DNA of 64,000 nucleotides. Origin: Apostichopus japonicus (Eukaryota; Echinodermata; Holothuroidea; Aspidochirotida; Stichopodidae). The stretch's first letter is position 1. The number at the start of each line of letters is the position of its first letter. The translations under genes and the position numbers were made by a program. Location: positions 13,886,077-13,950,076 of the forward strand of contig NC_092582.1 in NCBI RefSeq assembly GCF_037975245.1. Direction: 5' to 3'. The notes below the pieces were generated by a model, which did no database searches, was not told the origin of the DNA, and saw only the letters and a list, made by a program, of their open reading frames with translations. Below are positions 1 to 11,509 of this stretch, in pieces.

Positions 1-922
1 TGTATAGCCCTTGGTATAGAGGTACAGTAACACTACAGTTGTATACCTTTCTTAGTTCTTAGGCTCTTAAGTACTATTATTAAACTAGTCCATCTCTGGG
101 CTGTAATCTGTAAATTATTAATTATGGTTCCATGTGAGAACTAACCTACAACACTCATGAGTGGACAGCTTCCAGATTTATGCCATATTGTGGCAGTACA
201 TCTTTTCTTGAAGTTAAATGGCTGAAACAGCAGACTTCTAGTTCTAAGTTCAATGTACTTAGCCAGAGGTATTGCTACCAGCTGTACAGATATATTTAAC
301 ACTAAGTTATGCGTAGTTAATGCAAAGTTACGGGACCACACTTAGGCTATGTCTGGAAGATATGGTAACCTAGCTTATATTGAGGGGTGAATTAAACAGG
401 CATAAAGAAAAATTTCAAGCCCGATTTAACTAAAAAAAAGGTCTAGCTTATTGCGTTTTGAATATAGCCTCCTAGTCCTACACTAGCCTTATATAACGTT
501 GGACATAGGCATAAGTAAGTTACCAGCTCTTATTCTATTATTAATTATTTATACTTGATAATAATCTAGCTGTTATTTTATGTGGGGATTGTTCACTGGT
601 GACATAGGGCATAGGCCTAACGTCAGGTCTACACAGTGAATCACAATCACAATGATCTGGCATACTTATTCATCGGAATTAACTTGCTGGTAGTGCTAGT
701 AGTAAATAAATGGCGGACAGTACTGACGACGGTTTGTTGTCGACGTGTAATGTGTACAGATCAAGGTCTACTTACATTTGAGTCGAGCAAAGGATTCAGG
801 TAAAAAACTTTTAGACGTAAAATAGTATTCCGTTCGTACTACGCCAGCTGCCGCTGGCCTGTTGTATACCAGTATCTGATGTCGGCATCAGGGGTTGCAA
901 CTTTGAACTTCTCCACAAAGGG
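1..922. other. Gene-free A+T-rich flank
   Basis: No ORF here resembles a known protein and I see no splice-flanked exon. The stretch is plain A+T-rich sequence up to the target duplication of the MITE that follows. Confidence 0.6.
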
Positions 923-931
923 TAGATAGTA

Positions 932-1221
932 GGCCGTGGCTATTCTTACAACTAGTTGTAACAATTATTTATAAACTATTCTTACGACATCGGCGAATTC
1001 ATGCGAATTCGAAGTAAATGAAGCAACTGCGCATGTAGTAGGGGTAACCCTAACTCTAACTCTAACCCTCAATCCAACTCTAACCCTAAACCTAACCCTA
1101 ACCGGAAATTATTGTTGCTAAGTCTCGTCGTAAAAATAGTACTCCTAGTTGTAAAAATAGCAACTGCGCATGCGCAAAAGGGAATTCATTGTTACAACTG
1201 GTTGTAAGAATAGCCACTTTG
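932..1221 (+). mobile_element. MITE with telomere-like core, copy 1
   Basis: A 290-bp element with imperfect terminal inverted repeats: GTGGCTATTCTTACAACTAG near the left end, and its reverse complement (with a few changes) near the right end. Inside are GCATGCGC palindromes and a run of CCCTAA-like units at about 1047-1103. A second copy lies in opposite orientation at 48886-49163. Both copies have the same asymmetric ends (GGCCGTGGC and GCCACTTTG). The element is flanked by 9-bp near-repeats, TAGATAGTA (923-931) and TAGATAATA (1222-1230). The 9-bp duplication and lack of an ORF fit a non-autonomous MuDR/MULE-like element. The superfamily is inferred; the boundaries are seen twice. Confidence 0.85.
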
Positions 1222-1355
1222 TAGATAATAACATGTAAATCAGTTGCGGTGTGACTGCAGTCTAGAATCTATCGAAGCCTATAAGAGCCTTTACAATGGA
1301 AATTTATTATTAATAATTAACAAATAACATGATGGACGCCGATATAACTTTATGT

Positions 1356-1627
1356 CAGGCGCGTAGCCAAGGGGGGGGGGGGCGAAGGGGGCAGCCGCCC
1401 CACCTTGAGCATATTTTTTACATTTTTTTTAATGTTTTTATGATATCGCTAGTATTTTCAAAAGAGAAAATGCTAAGATGCAGCTAACAAGGCCTGGGAA
1501 GTGCCATTTCCAGCCAAAATTTTCTTGTATGCTTCGCGCCAACCATGTTGGCGCTACGCTTAGATAGTTTGCAATGCCAAATCTACAGTTTCGCCCCTCC
1601 CTTGGCAAATTCCTGGCTACGCGCCTG
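1356..1627 (-). mobile_element. Non-autonomous hAT-like element
   Basis: A 272-bp element with terminal repeats CAGGCGCGTAGCCAAGG at the left and the reverse complement of CAGGCGCGTAGCCAGG at the right. It is flanked by perfect 8-bp direct repeats CTTTATGT (1348-1355 and 1628-1635). An 8-bp target duplication and a CAG start are the usual marks of hAT elements. It has a poly-G run near its left end and, at 1536-1554, a perfect hairpin (GCGCCAAC CAT GTTGGCGC). That hairpin belongs to a core shared with elements at 15.4, 19.8, 20.9 and 36.8 kb. There is no transposase ORF. The exact target duplication suggests a fairly recent insertion. Confidence 0.9.
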
Positions 1628-1635
1628 CTTTATGT

Positions 1636-3384
1636 AGGTCAATGTAGCATGAAGTTGTAATCAAAACTGGACAATCCAGAATTGTTGTGGGTATTCAATC
1701 AGTGTTACTTGCGTGATGTACCTGTGTTCAATGTCAGAGCTACAAAATAGATCAATCTGTGTATGGCCGTATATAGGACCCTCGACACTGAGAAGGGTAA
1801 GGAGCTGAACGTGAGGGAGTGGGAGGGGAGGGTGGGGTAGGACTCAGACAAATATTCAATTTTGTTTGAATTACACCATGTCTACGTGAAAATCATCGCT
1901 CTGAAACTTTTCTTTGAAGGAACCCCCCGCCCCCCCTCCCCCTTCCCAACCTCCGCAGTAGTGTCAGATGGTACTGGAATATGAGTAGTTGGCTTGTGTC
2001 CCGCGGGATCAGTGTCATGTGCTCCGTTATTGAAGGGTTAAGAAGACTATGGTGTATAATTAAAGCAATTAACAATGATGCTTTGCATTGTTTTTTATCT
2101 TCTCTTCACCGAAGTGATTAGTGTGCGTAATTTGAAACTAAACATGAAGAGGTTTGACTTGTCGAGTTTCATTTCAAACATGACAAAGTTCAAGACAATT
2201 ACTATAATTTAATTTGCTTTTTAATTTGCTTAGTAAGATTTAAAAGTTAATGAAGCTTTATTATAACCTTAAGTTTAACGAATGCATGGTAAATACCGAC
2301 AAATATGCACTTTTGCGAATAAAAAGAGAGTTTTGGAAGCCCGACCCCTCCTAATCTCCCCTATTCCCCCGTGTAGCTCCCCACACCCACCCTATAACTT
2401 ATCTTACCTCCCCCATCTCACCCGCTTCCTTCTATATTGCTTTTAGCTAACGTTTGTATAACGCAACGATCAACAACCCTTGAGACAACGGTGAAGTATC
2501 CATACCATAGATAACCAACATGAAAAGTTTAAAACAAGTCTCATAAACAGACAGAAAATGCGTATTGAATAAAGGTATGAAGTTGAAGTTCGGATTGCGT
2601 TGCGCACGACGTAACCTGTTTATCTGGTATATATATATATATGGTCGTTGTGTATTAATCTCCTTAATCAGCATTTGATCAAATATCTTCAGCTACGATT
2701 AACTGATTTCTCCAATAGAAAACAGTTGTTTGTTTACAAACTAAGATAATTAAGACCATCTCATATCAGTTGTGATATGTAGGATTATGTAATCCTGTCA
2801 TAAATGCTTGCTTATCACATTCAGGTAACACAAAACGCTACACACTTTATTTCTAAACACCGTTGGTGTACTACCGGTACTTGTTTTTGTTGTTCCTATT
2901 TCTGCAGCTTTTTTTTGGCATGAATTATGAAGGAAAGAGAGCTTACACTCTAAAAAGACGGGTGATCGTAGGCGAAATAGGCGGCGCTGTTATTCACTCT
3001 TTGTGTCCACGGTGATCACTCTATCCGGGAGTGACGGCTCCCTCTATTCGGATGAGTTGCAACACGCCTAAGAAACAAGAGGAGATAATCACTTCACAAA
3101 GAGTGATTTCACTTCACGGAATGAGCGTGTGAAAGAGACAGAGAGTGAGAGAACGGGTAAGAGCGGGAGGGTTCGGAACAAGCAGAAAGTGGGGGAGGGG
3201 GTCCTGACGATATGGCTTGTCGATAAATTTGTGAAAGTGGGGGTGCGGTTGAGAGGGGGGGCGGGCATTTTCCTGGATAATCGAAAATATGTACAGCGTC
3301 CTACAAAGTTTAAACAGTATACAATTGTCCCAATTCTGACGCTTTCAGGAAGACACCCTGAAGTGCTTTTAAAAGCATCAACAG
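1636..3384. other. Gene-free region with a MITE-like inverted repeat
   Basis: No gene recognised. At about 2947-3115 a stretch begins ACACTCTAAAAA and contains ATTCACTCTTTGTG (near 2992) and its inverse CACAAAGAGTGATT (near 3096). It looks like an eroded member of the same class as the palindromic element at 20353. A short TA microsatellite lies near 2628-2641. C-rich low-complexity DNA occurs at 1920-1945 and 2340-2420. ORFs at 3089-3395 overlap on both strands and are not believable genes. Confidence 0.5.
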
Positions 3385-3392
3385 GAGCCATG

Positions 3393-4012
3393 TAGTGGCG
3401 TCGCCAAGAGGTGGCCTGGGGTGCCTGGGGGGCACGTGCCCTCTAAAAAAAATCGTGCCCCAAAGGAACCCCCCAGATGCGATTTGTAGTGTTAAAAAAA
3501 ATACTCAAAACAAAAAGTTTTTTTTACAAAGGACGGGACGTATTATGTTCTTCGGTAAAACTTCTTTCCCACCGACCATCACAATAACCAGTTGTTTTCT
3601 CACTAACAAGGTCACATAGGCCCGGCGTGAATCGCTAGAGCTTAAACTTCACTACTACCCTGCATGAATTTCAATTTCAATGTTCAACACTCATATTTGA
3701 AAACAATATCAAGCCAAACGTTAATTTCCATTTTTGTATAACTTTTTCATCCGCCTCAATTACAAACATAATTATCGGACAGACTAAGCCCGAAAATTCT
3801 TGAACATTAAGTTACTTCAAGTTGCAAAATATAGCGGGCCAGATTTCATATAAGGACCCTTAATTAATCCAAATTTCTTAAAGGGGAGGCTGGTACCCCC
3901 TCCCCTTAGACCCCTCCCCCAGGACGGCATTTACAAATAAACATTGTGCCCCCCCCCAAGTGCTGTACCCTCCCTGTGCCCACCCAGATTGAAATGTCTG
4001 GCAACGCCACTG
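3393..4012. mobile_element. Non-autonomous hAT-like element
   Basis: A 620-bp element starting TAGTGGCGTCGCCAAG and ending with the reverse complement of CAGTGGCGTTGCCAGA. It is flanked by perfect 8-bp direct repeats GAGCCATG (3385-3392 and 4013-4020). The inside is non-coding, with C-rich blocks near both ends; one block near 3890-3925 resembles the C-rich part of the element at 39640. The first base of the left end is T rather than the usual C, probably a point change. The family (hAT) is inferred from duplication length and end sequence. Confidence 0.88.
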
Positions 4013-4455
4013 GAGCCATGACAACTAATGCGTCAACAGAGTTACCAGAAAAGATATGCAGAATAATACTATAATATAGCTGACGTCACAACTAATTCCT
4101 TTGAAAATTTTAGGTAAACGACGAAAACTGCAAAGACAATCTAATCAAAATGAAAAGAGAAAAACGCCGTTCTTTACATAAATTTAGCCATCATCAATTA
4201 AGTTTTAAAAGAAACATCCAGAGATTAACATATTTAAAAGCTGAATATCTTGAAAAATGGAAAAGGTATACCACATAAAAATTGCGGCCAGCATTGAAAT
4301 GATTATTTTCTTCATCGCCCAAGGTTGCCTAAAGTAATCCTTTGAACTTGGCAATATCAATGTTTCTATGTAACGGCCAAGAAACATGCAGGACTGGAGA
4401 CTTTGTACATTACAGCCAGTAAGGGTTCCTGCATCTATTTTATGACTCTCCCTCC

Positions 4456-4516
4456 CTCCTCCTCCTCCTCCTCCTCCTCCTCCTCCTCCTCCTCCTCCTC
4501 CTCCTCCTCCTCCTCC
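4456..4516. repeat. (CCT)n microsatellite
   Basis: About 20 tandem CCT triplets. They create false poly-Ser and poly-Gly ORFs on the two strands; no gene is inferred. Confidence 0.95.
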
Positions 4517-4903
4517 ATCTATACGTGTCATTTGAGGTTACCAACCATTTCCGAATATAAATCAATCATACCCCTATCTCATGTTTTTCGACATGCCAAA
4601 CGATCTCTGCTGTTTGACAAAGTTCAGCAATCAATGACAAGTCAACAAGAACTCCTATATATATTAGATTATGAAAAGTCATACATGGCCTGATTGTACT
4701 ATGAACCAAATATAGATTTGTACTACATAACGGGCGGAGGTAATATGCATACAATCATGTATGGCACCATTGTCTTGAAATTTGTTGTTTGCTTTAAATA
4801 GGAAGATCAAGTTATTGTTCTCCGAAAGCCGTTAATCACGTGTGAACTTTGCATTTCATATTGTGCTACAAACAAGTTGATAGGCACAAGTTGATATACA
4901 CAA

Positions 4904-5170
4904 GGAGTGTTAGCTCAGTGGTTAACGCGGGTGCATTCCAATCATAAGGTCCCCAGTTCGAGTCACTCCAAGATTAATGTATTTCGTCCAGTTACAGAGT
5001 TGTTGACGATTGACAATTCATAATCATGGACGTTAAATATGAATCTAAGAGACTGACTTCGGTCAGCTTGCGGCTTTGATAAGCCAATGAGGCTTCTTCG
5101 CTAGTTCAAGTTCCTGCTTGCAGGAGGATCTAAAATACATACATACACACATACACACACGCATACATAT
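4904..5170 (+). mobile_element. tRNA-derived SINE
   Basis: The head reads GGAGTGTTAGCTCAGTGG and has a pol III A box (TAGCTCAGTGG, 4911-4921) and a B box (GTTCGAGTC, 4956-4964) at tRNA-like spacing. The ~45-base internal spacing fits a tRNA promoter, but the anticodon and T stems do not pair properly, so it is not a working tRNA gene. About 150 bp of unrelated body follow, with small hairpins such as GACTTCGGTC, and then an (ACAT/ACAC)n tail at about 5135-5165. This head-body-microsatellite order is that of a SINE. No target duplication could be fixed. Confidence 0.8.
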
Positions 5171-6544
5171 GCAAACAGGTTTATAGTGATTGACTATCGG
5201 CTTATCAATACAGGGCATACATGTCAATGGTTTATACGAATTTGAATAATACGTCAACCCACACATGTTCTTTCAACTCTATATAAAAACTGAGCAACTT
5301 CGAATGATATTCAACACGATTTGGCCTTTCCAAAATTTGAAACGTTTTATAAACATGACAATTGAGGACATGATAGTCTCACTTGTTAATCCATTGAGTT
5401 TTGTGTTGCATCTGAGGAACTGACCTAATAGTCTGCGTATTTACACTTTAGACGTATTTAATATTGATTAGCCTCACTTGTCCAAAGGGTCGTTTCTCAC
5501 AAATTAAAGGTGTTTTATATAGAAATACCACTTGGACTGATAATAGTGTTTTTTTTACGCTCTACAACATATCAACATTAATTTGATCCCAAACCATCAC
5601 ATCATCAACAGTGATTCTCGCCGTACATTAGTCAGAGGAAGGGGTGTAGACGGGGGGGGGGGGAGGATATTGTGCGAGTGATCATACATGCGTATTTACT
5701 GTTTCGCTCATGACAAACGTCGCTGAAATGTATCTTTGTCTTTCTGAGGAGGGGAGAGAACGGGGTCAGGTATAATCTATACTCTGAGTCCCCACACCAC
5801 TTAGGTTCGCTTTACAGACATGTATAGACTTACTGTATGTTTCAGTCCCCCCAATGAACCAGCAGTTGCGAAGCGTACATCTGTTGGGGGAAGGGAGAGT
5901 GGGGCATGAAGGGGGGGGGGTGGGCGGCGGTTACACCGTCTACGTGTACTCGTATACTACATATTTACTGTTTAGTTTTACAGTGACGTATATACGTGCA
6001 TCTCTTCAGCTCAATGATATAATGTTCAATGTTCAATGACAATAACCATGCATTGTTTAATATGTAACTCCTTACGATTCTGGTTCATGAGGTCATATTT
6101 ACATATAATTGAAAATACTAAATCTATTTGCCTGGATATAACAGTATGTGTTACTCATAGTAAAGCAATATACTTACTTTTAAGTTTGATTGACAGACAA
6201 TTGTTCATCTTAATAAATGACATGTAATATTTTGTTTTCGTCGTTTGGCAAGGGTTGTGCTTATAAGTTCATATATTCTCTATGCCACATTGGTATAGGT
6301 AAGTGGCATATGATGTTTTCAGGGACCAATAACAGGTAAGAGGAGGGGAAGAAGTGAAATACCAAAATAATATGTCATACCAAATATGACAAGGTTTATG
6401 GAAATTACAACGTTACGGCAGGCGTCCAATTTGTAATTGCAGTGAAATACCTCGTATGATGATAGTTGAATGGAAGCATTGTCCTAAACAGAGCTTCACT
6501 TAATACGCATGCGTACTCCACCGTAAACATATATGAATCTGGAA
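5171..6544. other. Gene-free region
   Basis: No gene recognised. It holds G-rich runs near 5650-5665 and 5905-5930 and otherwise A+T-rich sequence. Short ORFs here (for example 5854-6039 and 6036-6227) are not supported by homology or splice context. Confidence 0.5.
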
Positions 6545-6975
6545 TATCTTTTCATTTCATTTTTATTTATTTGTTTTATCACAATTAACAATATGGAACA
6601 AATACATATTAATTAGTGTCTGATGACGTATACATTGCAAAAGGAAGTGACGTAAAAACCTCTGTAGGCTTATCTATATAGTAGGTCACTCTTAGTATAA
6701 CACATTTAAACCAATACATGTGAACAAAAATAAATATTTATATACAAAGAACAAAAAACAAAACAAAACATAAAAATAAATAAATAAATAACAAAAGCAA
6801 TGCAAACGAGGGAAATATGGTAATAGTCAATAATATCTCAAATATCTATTTCTATAATTTTCTTCTGAAAGATGACACAGTGCTATAATGATTAATATCC
6901 TATGGCAACGAGTTCCAGATGTTTGGCAGTATCAGTTTAATTTCTCGTGTGAGGTTGATTAGGAGGTACACACCC
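6545..6975 (-). mobile_element. Decayed LINE 3' end
   Basis: Read on the minus strand, this carries a broken version of the C-terminal tail of LINE ORF2 proteins: LPNIWNSLP, then after a stop DINHYSTVSSFRRKL. The pattern WNSLP followed by SSFRRKL is typical of the last residues of CR1/L2/Jockey-type reverse transcriptase ORFs. Two or more in-frame stops show it is dead. An A+T-rich 3' tail follows, ending near 6555. The 5' part is missing. Confidence 0.65.
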
Positions 6976-7000
6976 CACCCGACCCCTGTATCCACCCCTT

Positions 7001-7017
7001 ACCCCCCCCCCCCCCCA
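7001..7017. repeat. Poly-C run
   Basis: A near-pure cytosine run, one of about a dozen poly-G/poly-C runs of nine or more bases scattered through the window. Confidence 0.9.
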
Positions 7018-7326
7018 CACACACTTCATCATAATAGACAGGATCTCATGATATAGGTCCCTCTCACATTAGGCCTATATAGTATCATAAATATAAGACC
7101 TTCACATTCTTTATAACTTTACAAAGCATATAAATACAGACTAAACAATCACTTGCTCTTAACGTATATATGGTTTGCAAGGAAGATTTATAGTTTAGTA
7201 GATTAAAATGGGTAATCAATATAATGGCTCCAATTTGTTAATACGTATTTTACAACTTTGAGGCAGTTTTAATCTAAGAATCCATTCCATTAATTGGTCT
7301 TCTATGCTGTACCTATATTCTCATCC

Positions 7327-7328
7327 CA

Positions 7329-7390
<62 letters not shown>
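7327..7390. repeat. (TA)n microsatellite
   Basis: About 60 bp of alternating TA. Confidence 0.95.
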
Positions 7391-7391
<1 letters not shown>

Positions 7392-9777
7392 ATTCTCGAC
7401 CCACTGCTCCCCGTTCCCCACCCTAAACCTACACTCCCCTATTCTGGTCCCCGATCTCATAGAAAGTCCTCCGTCCTAGTTAAGCTGCATATAGGTGATA
7501 TTCATTGAGCTCCACGCACCTCCCCTCCCCTCCACTCCCGCCCCCTCCCCCTCCCCACCAACCGACGAGTAAGTTTGTTTGCCATTTTCAGTCCAAATAT
7601 CGAGAAGTATAAAACAAAAATAACGCAAATTTTGAATCAAATTGAACCAATTGTTGCTTGCATTATTATAAAAGCAGTCGTTGTGTTAATAGTTTAAAGA
7701 GTAAACAATGCGATGCGTAAAAGGTTATGCCAATACAACCTTTGAGGCCTTGTATTGTTGTATAACTATGTAACGGATGTATATATATATATACCGGTAT
7801 ACCGCAAATGTATCTTTATATTCCGATCTGAAGAACTTTTAGAGTCATGTTTGGAACCAAACTCTTGCTTGGATTGGCTTATTGACAAAAAATCAAACCT
7901 TTCAGTTTGTAATTTCGTTTATTACTATTTGATGAGGTGAGTCTTGGCTGTTTTAAAGGTCAATAACTTTGTTTAATGAAGTTTTTATAATAATGTCAAT
8001 TTTTATTTCATTCTCTGGTCTTTTATATATTTTATTGCTGAATCTCTTCTTGCTTGATGGATTTAAAATTCCGTCTCAACTGAAGGAAGTTCAATCTTAA
8101 TTTTTTTTCGGGTTAACATGATCACTCTTTTTCATGAAATTATGTATTTCACCCTCTAAAGTATTATCCGTTAAAAGTTACACATTTAATTACGTCTTTA
8201 AGGTAAACGTATCTCTCAAGTTTCCATAACATGTTATCTGTATGTCTGTTAGTATGAAAGTTTATAAGTTAGATTGATCATATTCAATGTTTTATACTAC
8301 AGTTCCCTGTAGTAGAATAAGCATGGCAGTGTCAAGGACGTCATAATTCCAGTGGTTGGGGGGGGGGGGTGCGGGAGACAAACCAGTAAAATGTATACCG
8401 ACGGAAGTCGTGCAGAAATTGAATACACGTTCTTCTCTCTGTATGAAAATTTAATGTCCCCCAAATCCTTTCCTTGTACCGAGCTGGGAAAATGTATGTA
8501 GCCATGCACGCGGGAAGTTGCAGAGCGGCGGTAATTCAGTCATAGAAGAATAAGTCCACGCCTCCTGGCCCAGGTCCACCAGAGGGACTGAGTCAAGGGG
8601 TGTGGGGGTAAACATCCCACTTTTAACAGCACACAAAATTCACAAATTTGCGTTTAAATTTAATTCTAGACCTATCATTTATAGTCTAGATATGCCTCAG
8701 TGAATGCTCCATTTTACACTGTTTAAATTTTCTCTGGGGGAGTACACCCACACCCCTCCCCTCTACACGGGAACAGACGTCAATGACTCGGGGAGGGGGT
8801 GTTGTGCGTAAGCCCAACAACATTCCGGTTGGCTAGAGGGTTATTATTAGAGACGTTTACTGCATTTAGTGTAACAAACTGAACCTAAACGTCATTTTGC
8901 ACTAAAGAATGTACATACAGCATCCCCCTACCCACCCTCCCCCCCCCCAAGAAAAAAACACATGAATGTTTCAGTGACTAACGTTCTTTTATACACGATC
9001 CAGATATTTTCTTTATTACGTGATATCCTGGGTGCATCCTGCGTCTGTGTAATCATTGACTAACACTACATTAACACGTCTACCATTGTTTTAGATGTAT
9101 TTAACGATAATATCTTGTTTACATGAACGTGCACTCTTATGCCATGCATTGTGTTAAGCAGTTGCGTCATTACTGAAATTTGTGTATAGGCACAGAGCCC
9201 TCCAGAGGTGGTCTATATATACATCGATACGCGCAAATTATATAGTTCACCCCGCTAACGGAACAGTAGTACTCATTTACGACCATCTGGACGGTTATTA
9301 TGATGACAACTAAATTAAACTTGTGGAAGAACAGAGAAGCCCTTCAAATGACAGCTTCCTATGCAGGAGCGTAACGGTTAACTCGTAATGAACAATTGAC
9401 TGGTAACTAACGATTAACTGGTAATTTTGGGATCTCACTAACGCAATGAGAATCGGGTCCCACATCTTCTTGAAGATATTAAACCTGCCACTGCTGAATA
9501 AATATGCCATGTGCGCCGTTTATGTTTATTTTTTCGTTTTTTAGGCTCGGAGATACTAATGCTCCGAGGCCATCTAAACGCCCCGCCGCCCCCCCCCCCC
9601 CTTGGCGATCTCCTTTTGAATTTGAAACACCCAAACAAGAGGAGGTAACATTTACAGGGCGGATCCATGAGGCGGTCCAGTGGGCCCCTTCCAATTTCGT
9701 CAATCGTAATTGTGCAGTTAGTCATGGAAGGGCGGACGGGTCGCAGGCTAACTGGCTAACTGTGTTAAAATAACGTG
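7391..9777. other. Gene-free region
   Basis: No gene recognised. There are C-rich stretches at 7395-7560 and G runs at 8348-8360, with no convincing exon. ORFs at 9438-9773 overlap on both strands around a poly-C run and are treated as chance. Confidence 0.5.
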
Positions 9778-9953
9778 TTTGTCAAGTTACGTGCAACGCA
9801 GCATCTCGACAATTTGGCAACCTTCGTCAAGATGTCATGTTTATCTTTATAAGTTGTCAACATGACAAACTTATCGTATATTGACACTTTGTCAAGTCAC
9901 GTGCAAAGCATTTACCCGACAAGTTGACAATCTTCGTTAAGGTATAATGTTTA
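9778..9953 (+). repeat. Diverged direct duplication, 110-bp period
   Basis: A segment starting TTTGTCAAGTTACGTGCAA at 9778 is repeated as TTTGTCAAGTCACGTGCAA at 9888. The match continues for about 65 bp through CTTCGTCAAG / CTTCGTTAAG and ATGTTTA. No coding sense. Confidence 0.7.
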
Positions 9954-10201
9954 GCGTAAGTCGCGAACCCGACAAAAGTGTACAAATTGTTTTCGAGATG
10001 CCGCGGCACACTTACACGCTAAATCTACAACTTGCCTGTCCCTTCAGGGCCACCGTAAACTTAAGTGTACGTTCTTTCTTAAACAAATTTATGTGGACGT
10101 ATAATAATGATTGGATTCAATGTTGCTTTCCTGATTACTAAATTTGCTTATGGACCGTTAATTAAGGTACCCGGCTATAAATTCAGGTTGTCTTTTAATA
10201 T

Positions 10202-10256
10202 ATGAATGTGTATATGTGTGTGTGTGTGTGTGTGTGGGGGTGGGAGGAGGGGGGGG
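10202..10256. repeat. (GT)n microsatellite with G run
   Basis: A TGTGTG tract followed by G-rich sequence, about 150 bp upstream of the first SLC35G1-like coding exon. Confidence 0.9.
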
Positions 10257-10402
10257 GGTGATGTAATGATCACCTTTCCCAAACATTGCGCGAGATAAGC
10301 ACTTTGTTATTTGAAAAAAAAAAGGTATTTGATTTTTCTTTACTTGATTTAAGGTTATTGTGACTTTTCTCTTCTCTTGTAGCCCTGTTGTTAATTCGCA
10401 AG

Positions 10403-11509
10403 ATGGTGAATTCCAAAGAACAGGAAACGGAAAGGAACAATAACAACACAGACGATGCAAAGCAAAAGATTCAGTCCGCGACTCGAGCCTCTGGAATATT
10501 ACATGCTGTCTACAAACATAGAGGTATATCGATAGTGATTCTTGCCTGTCTTCTCTCCGCACTTCATTCAGTTTTCGTCCGATACGTTAAGGAGGAGCTG
10601 CACCCGATGCAAGTGTCATTTACCAGATTTGTACTTCAATTGTTCTTCCCTATTCCCCTTATGATATATCATAAAGTTCCACTGTTGCCAGAAACTAGAA
10701 CAGTTGGGCTGATGTTGTTAACACGTGGTTTGTTCGGTATGGTCGCATTGACGTTATTTTTCTACTCACTGTATTTTACACGTGTCGGGGATGCTACGGC
10801 CATCTTTTTTGGATCTCCCGTGTTCGCCTGTATTTTTGCAAGACTGTTTTTAAAGGAAGCTATTGGAATCGTCGAAATCATTCTTGTCTTCGTCGTTATC
10901 GGTGGCGTCTTTATGATAGCCCAACCGCCATTTTTGTTCGGAGGAGGAGGTGGAGAAGATTCGGAAGAAGATATCACATCTGAATTTATCGGTGCGATGT
11001 TGGCGCTCTTCGCGTGTATCTGCTTAGCCTTAACAACGGTGCTGATGCGCAAAATGGGTACCATGAACATAAACAGCACTAAGATTGTGTTTTACTACGC
11101 GTCGGTGGCAGCAGTAGGCACGGGCATTCTGACAACCGTGCTTGGAGCTTGGACTATGCCCTCTTGTGGGAAAGTGAGGTTAGCACTTGTCGGAATGGGT
11201 GTCATGAACAGCGCCAGTCAGTGTTTGATAACTTACAGCTTATCGATTGAAAAAGTGGTCTTCGTTACCACTTTAAGGACTAACGAAGTGGTTTTTGCAT
11301 TCATTCTGGAATTTCTGCTCTTCTCAATTTCTCCGGAAGTCTTCTCCCTGATTGGGGCTGCCATGGTGATCACGGCATCCTTCATACTTGCTATCAAGAA
11401 ATTATACACGGAAAAGCGAAATAGATCGAAGCAAAAGCATATCGGATCGGCCGCAGATCAAAAGACAGCTGAGGAACAGGAAATACTGAGGGTAGAAACG
11501 AGAGTTTAA
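10403..11509 (+). CDS. SLC35G1-like EamA-family membrane carrier (paralogue 1)
   Basis: The protein is 368 residues with about ten hydrophobic segments, the size and layout of SLC35G1-type proteins built of two EamA (drug/metabolite transporter) repeats. Family-typical motifs visible include VGDATAIFFGSPVFACIFAR near residue 128 at the end of the first repeat, QPPFLFG in the linker, and LRTNEVVFAFILEFLLF in the last third. The N-terminal 35 residues and the tail are charged and cytosolic in character. A glycine/acid-rich loop follows QPPFLFG. Substrates of this family are poorly known, and human SLC35G1 has been linked to ER or plasma-membrane transport, so no substrate is claimed. The coding part is one exon. 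The first ATG is at 10403, and TCTTGTAG just before 10383 is a good splice acceptor, so a 5' UTR intron is likely. A clearly related but diverged paralogue lies at 38259. Confidence 0.93.
   Translation: MVNSKEQETERNNNNTDDAKQKIQSATRASGILHAVYKHRGISIVILACLLSALHSVFVRYVKEELHPMQVSFTRFVLQLFFPIPLMIYHKVPLLPETRTVGLMLLTRGLFGMVALTLFFYSLYFTRVGDATAIFFGSPVFACIFARLFLKEAIGIVEIILVFVVIGGVFMIAQPPFLFGGGGGEDSEEDITSEFIGAMLALFACICLALTTVLMRKMGTMNINSTKIVFYYASVAAVGTGILTTVLGAWTMPSCGKVRLALVGMGVMNSASQCLITYSLSIEKVVFVTTLRTNEVVFAFILEFLLFSISPEVFSLIGAAMVITASFILAIKKLYTEKRNRSKQKHIGSAADQKTAEEQEILRVETRV

Noticed and set aside
1047-1103. A telomere or chromosome-fusion remnant
   Set aside because: The tract lies inside a 290-bp element with a second copy at 48886 and flanking duplications, so transposition explains it better.
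4205-4693. Poly-Gly and poly-Ser proteins on the two strands
   Set aside because: Both come from the (CCT)n microsatellite; the flanks have no coding character.
4904-4970. A tRNA gene
   Set aside because: A and B boxes are present but the anticodon and T stems do not pair, and a SINE body with a microsatellite tail follows.
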